Shown piece by piece: positions 1 to 9,227 of a stretch of 14,427 nt of DNA. The position numbers were made by a program, and so were the translations under genes. Positions within the stretch are counted from its first letter, which is position 1. The number at the start of each line of letters is the position of its first letter. The stretch is from JADJWR01 sp964610575 (GTDB lineage: Bacteria > Pseudomonadota > Gammaproteobacteria > Burkholderiales > Burkholderiaceae_F), in contig CAZSYX010000084.1 of NCBI GenBank assembly GCA_964610575.1, forward strand, positions 1 to 14,427. Direction: 5' to 3'. The notes under the pieces are model-generated. The model was not told where the DNA came from. It saw nothing but the letters and a program-made list of their open reading frames with translations, and made no database searches.

Positions 1-1460
<1,460 letters not shown>

Positions 1461-1468
1461 GGAAAACC

Positions 1469-2953
<1,485 letters not shown>

Positions 2954-3004
2954 TCTGCGACCGCTGACCCCATCGCTTTCGAGCCCCAAGTTGCGCGCTC
3001 ATCC

Positions 3005-4102
3005 ATGACCGACGTCCGCGGGGAACTCGCCCGCACGACGCTCAGCGTCCTGTTCATCGGCGGCCTGATCCTCGGCTCGCTGTGGATCCTGCGTCCTTTC
3101 CTCGGCGCCACCATCTGGGCAACCATGGTCGTGGTGGCCACCTGGCCGGCGCTGCTGTGGCTGCAGGCGCGGCTGTGGGGGCGGCGCTGGCTGGCCAGCA
3201 CCATCATGACGTCGACCCTGCTGCTGGTGTTCGTCGTGCCGCTGTCGCTGGCGATCGTCACCATCGTCGTCGAGTCCGACCGGATCGTCGGCTGGTTTCG
3301 CGCGCTGACGGGGGCGCAGCTGCCGCCGCCGCCCGAGTTCATCCGCCAGCTGCCGGTCATCGGCCCCAAAGTGGTCGCCGCGTGGGAGCAGGCCGTACTA
3401 ACAGGCCCCGAGGGCCTGGCGGCGCGGCTGGCGCCCTACGCCAACGACATCGTCAAGTGGTTCGTCAGCGAGGTCGGCGGCGTCGGCTTCCTGATCGTGC
3501 AGTTCCTGGTCACGGTGGTCCTTTCGGCACTGATGTATGCCGAGGGCGAAACGGCCGCGCTCACCGCCAGGCGCTTCGGCCGACGCCTTGCCGGCGAGCG
3601 TGGCGACAACGTGGTCGTTCTCGCCGGCCAGGCGATCCGCGCCGTGGCACTGGGCGTCGGCGTCACCGCCATCGCGCAGTCGGTGCTCGGTGGCATCGGT
3701 CTGGCCGTCGCCGGTGTCCCGTTCGCCAGCCTGCTGACTGCCGTGATGTTCATGCTGTGCATCGCCCAGCTGGGGCCGATGCTGGTGCTGGTGCCGGCCG
3801 TGGTGTGGCTCTACTGGAGCGGCGACGTGGGCTGGGGCACGTTCCTGCTGGTCGTGACACTCATCGCCGGAACCATGGACAACGTCCTGCGGCCGGTCCT
3901 AATCAAGCGCGGCGCCGACCTGCCGCTGCTGCTGATCCTCGCCGGCGTGATCGGCGGCCTGATCGCGTTCGGGCTGGTGGGCATCTTCGTCGGGCCGGTG
4001 CTCCTTGCCGTTGCCTACAAGCTGCTGGGCGACTGGATCGCCGAGGTCGACCTGCCGCCGGACGACAGTGCAGCGTCCGGCGCGCCAGCGGCGCAGAAGT
4101 AG
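3005..4102 (+). CDS. ydiK: AI-2E family transporter, YdiK-like inner-membrane protein
   Basis: This 365-residue polytopic membrane protein has hydrophobic segments at about residues 12-29, 33-55, 65-90, 156-178, 205-237, 240-270, 275-295 and 305-340. It belongs to the AI-2E (PerM/TqsA) family and resembles E. coli YdiK, as I remember that sequence, in several blocks: QAIRAVALGV (209-218), VLGGIGLAVAGVP (227-239), WLYWSGD (268-274), DNVLRPVLIKRGADLPL (292-308) and GVIGGLIAFG (314-323). The family is named for autoinducer-2 export by TqsA, but the substrate of YdiK-type members is not established and none is claimed here. The ATG at 3005 has no clear Shine-Dalgarno sequence; the hydrophobic start and 51-nt gap after gltD make it the best choice. 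The tail (350-365) is Ala/Pro-rich and probably disordered. It may be read through from gltBD. Confidence 0.85.
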   Translation: MTDVRGELARTTLSVLFIGGLILGSLWILRPFLGATIWATMVVVATWPALLWLQARLWGRRWLASTIMTSTLLLVFVVPLSLAIVTIVVESDRIVGWFRALTGAQLPPPPEFIRQLPVIGPKVVAAWEQAVLTGPEGLAARLAPYANDIVKWFVSEVGGVGFLIVQFLVTVVLSALMYAEGETAALTARRFGRRLAGERGDNVVVLAGQAIRAVALGVGVTAIAQSVLGGIGLAVAGVPFASLLTAVMFMLCIAQLGPMLVLVPAVVWLYWSGDVGWGTFLLVVTLIAGTMDNVLRPVLIKRGADLPLLLILAGVIGGLIAFGLVGIFVGPVLLAVAYKLLGDWIAEVDLPPDDSAASGAPAAQK

Positions 4103-4119
4103 CGCGGCTCCTGCCGCGC
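4102..4119. terminator. GC hairpin between convergent genes, possible two-way terminator
   Basis: GCGCGGC (4102-4108), loop TCCT, GCCGCGC (4113-4119) form a perfect 7-bp stem with a 4-nt loop. It starts at the last base of the upstream plus-strand stop and nearly fills the 19-nt gap to the end of the convergent hydrolase gene. No T-run follows on either strand, so intrinsic termination is uncertain. In DNA this GC-rich such hairpins also arise by chance, but the position is right. Confidence 0.35.
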
Positions 4120-4121
4120 CG

Positions 4122-5594
4122 TCAGCGCGTGTCGGCGCGCGCCGCCTCGTCCAGGCGGCCGACGATCACCGGGAAGAACGGGTTGCTGCGCAGCCTGGCG
4201 AGGCTGCCGAGCGGCACGACCAGCGCGCCGCTCTCTCCGCGCGGCGCGGGACCGCCGAGCGTGAACACGCGTGCTTCGCCGTCGGGCTGCGGCGCCAGGC
4301 CGTAGAGCGGGTCGTCGAGCGGCATCGGCACGGCGATGTGGCCGAGTGACAGCACCGCGTCGGGCCACTGCAGCCCAAGGCTCACCGCAACGGTGTCGCG
4401 CTGGCCGGCTTCGCGCACCCACTCGACCACCTCCGCCGACGCGGGCGAGCGGTTGCCGACGACGGCGAGCCGGAAAGGCAGCGCTGGCGCGGCAGCCACC
4501 TCATCGAAGGCGCGCCGCGGCCCGGGCGCAATCAGACCGGCGAGGAATTCCTGGCGGTTGATGTCGAACACCACCAGTTCGTGGCCGCGCGCCGGCAGCC
4601 GCATGAAAAGCCGCCTGCCGACGTCCGCCGCGAGCACCGTCGAATCCACCAGCGACTGGAACGCGGTCACCGTCGGCATGCGGTCGAGCTTGCCGGCCTC
4701 GGCCGCGGCGCGCAGCTGCGCCTCGAGTTCGCGCGTCAGGCGCCAGACCTGGTTGGCCGCGTTGACCGGAAACGAGTTGTACTTGAACGGGTCGTACTCG
4801 GGCAGCACGTCAAGCCAGCTCGCCTTCTGCAGCCCGGGCACGAACGCCAGTGCGCCGGCGGCCTGCGTCATCACCGCGAACTCGGACACGCCGATGGCGG
4901 GCGAGAACAGGAACAGTCGCCGCGGCATCGGAGCCGACGGATCGTCGAGCGCCCGCAGCGAATACAGCAGCGCCAGCGGCGCGCCGGTCGAGTAGCCGGC
5001 AATGTAGAAAGGCCGCCCGCTGCCGGCCAGCGACGCTGCATGGCGGGCGGCGATCGTCACCGCGGCATCCCAGTCCTGCCAGCTCACGCGGGTCAGCGCT
5101 CCAGGCGTGGTGCCGTGGCCGGGCAGCCGCAGCGCGACGACATGGAAGCCGCGCTCGTGCAGCGCCCGGCCGACGGCGTGCAGCGAGTAGGGCGCATCGG
5201 TCAGGCCGTGCAGCAGCAGCACGGCACCGCGCCGTTCGCCCGCGAGCGTCACGCCGGACCGGTTGCCCGCGCTGTCCAACGCCAGCCGCGCCACTGGCGA
5301 GCCGGGCGTGTAACGCCCGTAAGGTTCCGTGCTGGCGGCGCCGGCATCGTCGTAGAGGCGCTGTCTCAGTTCCGCGAACAGCCGCGCCTCCTGTTCCAGA
5401 TAGGCGGCAAAGCTCCTCGCGGCATCGGCATGGCCGGCGCGGAACTCGTGCGCGAAGGCGATCCGGTGCCAGGCGGACAGATCGGGCAGGCGCCACCAGG
5501 CCTGCGCGGCGAAGCCCACGGCAACCGCGATCCACAGCGCGGCCATTAGCGCGAGCGCCTTGATGGCCAGACGGTAAGCCTTGCGCAAGGCCAT
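4122..5594 (-). CDS. Membrane-anchored alpha/beta hydrolase (lipase/esterase-like)
   Basis: This 490-residue protein has a hydrophobic N-terminal segment at about 10-32 (a signal anchor, or a signal peptide ending near AQA). The catalytic domain is therefore probably periplasmic. The alpha/beta-hydrolase core begins near residue 123 with LLLHGLTDAP, whose HG (129-130) forms the oxyanion region. LRLPGHGTTPG (156-165) is typical of carboxylesterase/monoacylglycerol-lipase-like members. The nucleophile elbow is GYSTG with Ser202. Asp317 (QSLVDSTV) and His419 (SLGHIAVP) are the likely remaining triad members, assigned by order and context only. The true substrate is unknown. The gene lies 43 nt downstream of the patatin-like gene on the same strand and is probably co-transcribed. 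The ATG at 5594 has only a weak ribosome binding site but precedes the anchor directly. The reading frame is intact. Confidence 0.85.
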   Translation of the reverse strand: MALRKAYRLAIKALALMAALWIAVAVGFAAQAWWRLPDLSAWHRIAFAHEFRAGHADAARSFAAYLEQEARLFAELRQRLYDDAGAASTEPYGRYTPGSPVARLALDSAGNRSGVTLAGERRGAVLLLHGLTDAPYSLHAVGRALHERGFHVVALRLPGHGTTPGALTRVSWQDWDAAVTIAARHAASLAGSGRPFYIAGYSTGAPLALLYSLRALDDPSAPMPRRLFLFSPAIGVSEFAVMTQAAGALAFVPGLQKASWLDVLPEYDPFKYNSFPVNAANQVWRLTRELEAQLRAAAEAGKLDRMPTVTAFQSLVDSTVLAADVGRRLFMRLPARGHELVVFDINRQEFLAGLIAPGPRRAFDEVAAAPALPFRLAVVGNRSPASAEVVEWVREAGQRDTVAVSLGLQWPDAVLSLGHIAVPMPLDDPLYGLAPQPDGEARVFTLGGPAPRGESGALVVPLGSLARLRSNPFFPVIVGRLDEAARADTR

Positions 5595-5637
5595 CGCTGT
5601 CAGCGTCGAAGCGGGTTGATCTTGCCGGCTCGCCGGC

Positions 5638-7831
5638 TCACGGCGTGCCGAGGAAGAAGTAGGCGTTCCACGTGCCGCTGGTGGAATAGCCGTAGCCGAG
5701 GTACAGCGGCCCGAGCGGCGTTTCGCCGCCGACGTACAGCGTGGTCGAGTTCAGCACCCCGGTGCGCTTCGTCTCCGTGTAGGCCTCGCCCCGGTAGCCG
5801 GCCTCCAGCGCGAGGCCGAGCCGCATGTCGCCGCGCAGGCCGATCGGGAACGTGCCGATGATCTTCTCCACCTTCAGCTGCGCGTAGGTGACGTCGTCGC
5901 CGACCAGTTGCCCCTTGGCGAAGGCCGACATGTTGAGGAAGCCGCCGAGCTGCCCCGCGTCGAAGATCGGCAGCCGGCTGCCCGGCGAGCCCGCGTAGGT
6001 GGCCTTGGCGCCCAGCACGCAGCTGTCGATCGTGTGCGCAACTTCCGCTCGCGCATCGAGGCGGCTGAAGTCCTCGTCCGACGACGAGAAGTACCTGAGC
6101 CGCGTTGCCCATCCCTTGCTGGGGAAGTGCAGTCGGTTGAACTGGTCGAACTCCAGGCCGACGAATCCGCCGCCGTAGCGGACCGTGCCGGTCGGGAAAA
6201 GCGGCAGGCCGGTTTCGATCGAGGCCGACAGCTTCTTCTCGTACCAGCCCGCGCGCACCTGTCCCAGCAGGCCGACGTTGACGCCGACCGCCACCTGGCC
6301 GGCCAGGCTGCTGACCGCGTACTCGGCGATCTTCAGGTCTTCCTGGAAGACGGCACTGCGTCTGCGCTCGTAGCCGGCAATGGGCTCGACGAAGAAGACC
6401 TGCTTCGCGTCCAGCGGCTGGTAGAACTCGGCGCCGGCGCTGTAGGTGCTGCCGATCTGGCCGAGCACCAGCAGTTCGCCGCCCAGCCGGTTCAGCCACG
6501 TCTTCTGGTAGCCGAGGCGCAGGTCGAAGGTCGCGCCCTGGCCGGCGAGTTCGAGATTGAGCCCCAGCCGCAGGTAGCCCGGCCCCCAGCCCTTCTCGAC
6601 CGGCGTGATGCGCAGGATGTTGCGATCGCGCGTCCTGCGCAGGCTGTAGTCGACGCTTTCGAAGTAGCCCTCGCCGAATACACGCAGCAGGTCCTTGTCG
6701 AGTTGCTCGGTGTCGAGCGGCTCGCCTTGCTTCTGAGTGATGTGGCGCTCGACGATCTCCGGATTGACCTGCTCCAGTCCGGCGATCTCGATTTCGTCGA
6801 TGCGCGGCGCCCGCTTCTTTGCCGGCGCCGCGAAGCGGCCCCACCAGTGCGCATATTGTGTCTCGCCGACCGAAAGCGTCTGCAGGCGGGCCGCCGCGCC
6901 TTCGGCCGCCACCCGGCCGCGCTCCGCGGCTTGCTCGTGCTTGTCGAAGTCGCCCGCCGAGATCTTCTCGAGGTCCGGCTTGATGTAGATGTCGCCCGGC
7001 CGCAGGGTGGCCAGCGACTGCGCGACATTCTGCTCGGTGAGGATGTTGACCATCTGCACCGAGACGCTGAGCAGGGAACCGACTTCCTCCGCCTTCAGCA
7101 GCGGCGAACCGACGTTCACCGCGATCACGACCTTGGCGCCGCAGCGTTCGCGCACCTCGCGGATCGGCACGTTGTCGACCAGCCCGCCGTCGACGAACTT
7201 GCGGTTCTGGTACGCGATCGGTGCCAGCAGTCCGGGCACGGACATGCTGGCGCGCATCGCCATGGTGAGGCTGCCATCGCGGAAGACGATCCGCTCGCCG
7301 GTGCCGATATCGGTGGCGATGATCGATACCGGCAGCGGCAACTGCTGCATCTCGGGCTCGCCGAGATTGGCGTGCACCAGCGAGTTGAAGAACAGCTTGA
7401 CCTTCTGGCCGAGCACCACCCCCGGCGGGTACTGGATCTCGCCGTGGTTGAAGCCGGTCTCCGACGCCGGCAGGAAACGCTGCGACTGGCGCCGGTTGCG
7501 GTAGCTGAGTTCGGAGAACTCGGGGTTGTCCTGGAACATGTCGTGCCAATTGGCCTTCGACATCTCGATGCGCATCTGCGCCGGCGACATGCCGGCGGCC
7601 CAGGCGCCGGCGACCAGCGCGCCCATGCCGGTGCCGGCAACGCAATCGACCGGCACGCGCATCTTCTCGAGCACCTCGAGCACGCCGATATGCGCCGCGC
7701 GCGCCGCCGCCGCCGAGCACCAGACCCACGCGCGGGCGCGACGCGGTCTCGGCAGCCTGGGCGACAGTCGCGAGGGCGAGGAGGCCGGCGGCGGCCAGCC
7801 GCAGGCAAGTAGCGAATAAGCACTCGTTCAT
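5638..7831 (-). CDS. Patatin-like protein with POTRA and outer-membrane beta-barrel, type Vd-like; frameshifted near its 5' end
   Basis: The layout matches PlpD-type (type Vd) autotransporters: signal peptide, patatin domain, POTRA-like segment, C-terminal beta-barrel. From the ATG at 7831 a signal peptide (hydrophobic 10-25, AQA cleavage site) leads into GLVLGGGGARG, the glycine-rich oxyanion loop. The frame then changes: HIGVLEVLEKM and everything after it lie one frame over, read to 5638, so 2 or 5 bases are missing at about 7693-7705. Past the shift, the nucleophile elbow reads GTGMG (codons 7635-7621) instead of G-x-S-x-G, while the dyad Asp motif FVDGG is present (Asp codon 7191-7189). 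A POTRA-like region is encoded at about 6810-6600, then a strand-rich barrel ending AYFFLGTP. If the shift is real, translation could restart only at an internal codon such as GTG 7683, without signal peptide or oxyanion loop. Lipase activity is doubtful even if the frame is restored. Confidence 0.82.
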
Positions 7832-7937
7832 GTCCTGTTCTGCCTGAATGCGCTGCAGCCCGCCCCGGAGGTGCGGTGGGTGGCCACACGAATGAGGCGA
7901 GAGTATCCAACGCGACCGGGCCAGCTGGGGCAAACTA

Positions 7938-7974
7938 CGCGCCGCGGCGCGCCGGCGCCGGACACGACTCCGGC
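7938..7974. repeat. Cluster of GC palindromes, possible operator
   Basis: Three inverted repeats follow one another: a perfect 14-bp palindrome at 7938-7951 (CGCGCCGCGGCGCG), a perfect 10-bp palindrome at 7952-7961 (CCGGCGCCGG), and an interrupted repeat GCCGGA-N6-TCCGGC at 7957-7974. They lie 36-72 bp upstream of the efflux operon start codon, where a TetR- or MarR-type repressor of an RND pump would often bind. At this GC content short palindromes arise by chance, so the operator role is only a suggestion. Confidence 0.3.
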
Positions 7975-7995
7975 CAGATCCGCTGCGTCAACATC

Positions 7996-8001
7996 AGGAA
8001 A
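7996..8001 (+). promoter_or_regulatory. Ribosome binding site of the RND adaptor gene
   Basis: AGGAAA stands 8 nt before the ATG at 8010 and supports that start, which also gives a well-formed lipoprotein signal peptide. Confidence 0.6.
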
Positions 8002-8009
8002 GCACGCCC

Positions 8010-9221
8010 ATGACCGCTGCCGCACCCTGGCGCCTCGCCCTCCCGCTCGTCGCTGTTGCCATCGCCGCCGGCTGCTCGAAGCAGGCGCCGCCGCCGCCGC
8101 AGAGGCCCGCGCCGGAGGTGTCGGTCGTCACCGTGCAGCCGCGCACGATCCCCTACGCGATCAGCTTCGTCGCCCAGACCGAGAGTTCGCGCCAGGTCGA
8201 CATCGTCGCCCGCGTCTCCGGCTTCCTCGACAAGATCGCCTACAAGGAAGGCGACATGGTGCGCGAGGGGCAGCTGATGTTCCAGCTCGATCCGAAGCCG
8301 TTCCAGGCGCAGCTCGAGGCGGCGCGCGGCGAACTGCAGGCGCAGAAGGCGCGCTTCACCACCGCCGAGGCGACGCTGGCGCGCGTGAAGCCGCTGGCGG
8401 CGCAGAACGCGCTGTCGCAGGCCGATCTGGACAAGGCGCAGGGCGAGTTCGACGCGTCGAAGGCGGCGGTGTTCTCGGCCCAGGCCAAGGTGACCGAGGC
8501 GGAGCTGAATCTCGGCTACGCGACCATCCGCTCGCCGGTCACGGGACTCGCCAGCCGGGCGGCGCAGCGCGAGGGCGCCTTCCTGAACGCGCAGTCGCCG
8601 GACGCGAAGCTCACCTACGTGGCGGCGATCGACCCGATCTGGGTCACCTTCAGTGTCTCGCAGAACCAGATCGCCAAGTTCCGCGAGATGGTCGCCAAGG
8701 GACAGGTCATCGAGCCGAAGAACCAGCACTACGAGATTGAGCTGGTGCTGTCCGACGGCAAGCGCTATCCGTACACGGGAAAGATCAGCTTCGCCGACCC
8801 GTCGTTCAGCCAGGACACCGGTTCGTTCATGGTGCGCGGCGTGCTGCCGAACCCGAAGATGGACCTGCGGCCGGGCATGTTCGTCACGGCCATCCTGAAG
8901 GGCGCGGTGCGGCCGAACGCGATCGTCGTGCCGCAGCTGGCCGTGCAGCAGGGTTCCAACGGTCACGTGGTCTACGTCGTCAACGAAGCGGGCGTTGCCG
9001 AAGTCCGGCCGGTGGTGGTCGGCGACTACATCGGCGAGAAGGACATCGTGGTCGCCGCCGGGCTGCACCAGGGCGACCGGGTGGTGGTCGACGGCGTACT
9101 GAAGGTGGTGCCGGGCCGGCCGGTGAGGATCGTCGAGCCCGGGGCGCCGGCGGGCAAGGCGGCGCCGCAGGCGGGCGAGGCCGCCGGGCAGGCGCCGGCC
9201 AGGTCGGGCGAGAAGAAGTAG
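8010..9221 (+). CDS. RND efflux periplasmic adaptor (membrane fusion protein), lipoprotein
   Basis: This 403-residue AcrA/MexA-like adaptor links the inner-membrane RND pump to the outer-membrane channel. A signal peptide with lipobox IAAGC (Cys22) predicts a lipid-anchored periplasmic protein. A proline-rich linker follows. Then come the first half of the barrel-sandwich (lipoyl-like) domain at about 55-95 (VSGFLDKIAYKEGDMVREGQ), an alpha-helical hairpin rich in Ala/Gln/Glu at about 97-165, the returning lipoyl half at about 170-195 (LGYATIRSPVTGLAS), a beta-barrel domain at about 205-300 and the membrane-proximal domain to about 375. The last ~28 residues are a low-complexity Ala/Gly/Pro tail ending in lysines. 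It is the first gene of the operon; the pump gene starts 6 nt after its stop. Family and role are clear; the exported substrates cannot be told from sequence. Confidence 0.95.
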   Translation: MTAAAPWRLALPLVAVAIAAGCSKQAPPPPQRPAPEVSVVTVQPRTIPYAISFVAQTESSRQVDIVARVSGFLDKIAYKEGDMVREGQLMFQLDPKPFQAQLEAARGELQAQKARFTTAEATLARVKPLAAQNALSQADLDKAQGEFDASKAAVFSAQAKVTEAELNLGYATIRSPVTGLASRAAQREGAFLNAQSPDAKLTYVAAIDPIWVTFSVSQNQIAKFREMVAKGQVIEPKNQHYEIELVLSDGKRYPYTGKISFADPSFSQDTGSFMVRGVLPNPKMDLRPGMFVTAILKGAVRPNAIVVPQLAVQQGSNGHVVYVVNEAGVAEVRPVVVGDYIGEKDIVVAAGLHQGDRVVVDGVLKVVPGRPVRIVEPGAPAGKAAPQAGEAAGQAPARSGEKK

Positions 9222-9227
9222 GCGCCC

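Larger units (their letters stand above)
7832..8009. promoter_or_regulatory. Divergent intergenic region between the patatin gene and the RND operon
   Basis: These 178 bp separate the starts of two divergent transcription units and must hold the promoter of the minus-strand patatin-hydrolase pair and that of the plus-strand efflux operon. I see no convincing sigma-70 -35/-10 pair on either strand. The region contains the palindromes described separately and the ribosome binding site of the adaptor gene. The promoter assignment is by position only. Confidence 0.5.

Noticed and set aside
3082..4305. A 407-codon plus-strand frame overlapping the YdiK-like gene and running past its stop
   Set aside because: It is Arg/Ala/Gly-rich in the wrong frame; the overlapping frame gives a clean polytopic membrane protein of a known family.
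5624..5637. Small GC stem (GCCGG, CTCG, CCGGC) at the end of the patatin gene as a terminator
   Set aside because: Only 5 bp, no T-run, lying within the last codons ahead of a closely spaced co-directional gene; more likely chance in GC-rich DNA.
5908..7812. A 634-codon open frame on the plus strand opposite the patatin gene
   Set aside because: The translation is low-complexity Arg/Ala/Asp/His-rich and has no recognisable family, while the minus strand has clear patatin and barrel sequence.
7834..7933. Longer 5' extension of the patatin frame to 7933
   Set aside because: The extension puts 34 hydrophilic residues before an evident signal peptide; the ATG at 7831 directly precedes the signal peptide and is the better start.
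7962..7990. TTGACG on the minus strand (7990-7985) as a -35 box for the patatin gene
   Set aside because: No -10-like hexamer is found at 16-18 bp spacing; the base at the proper distance reads TCGTGT.
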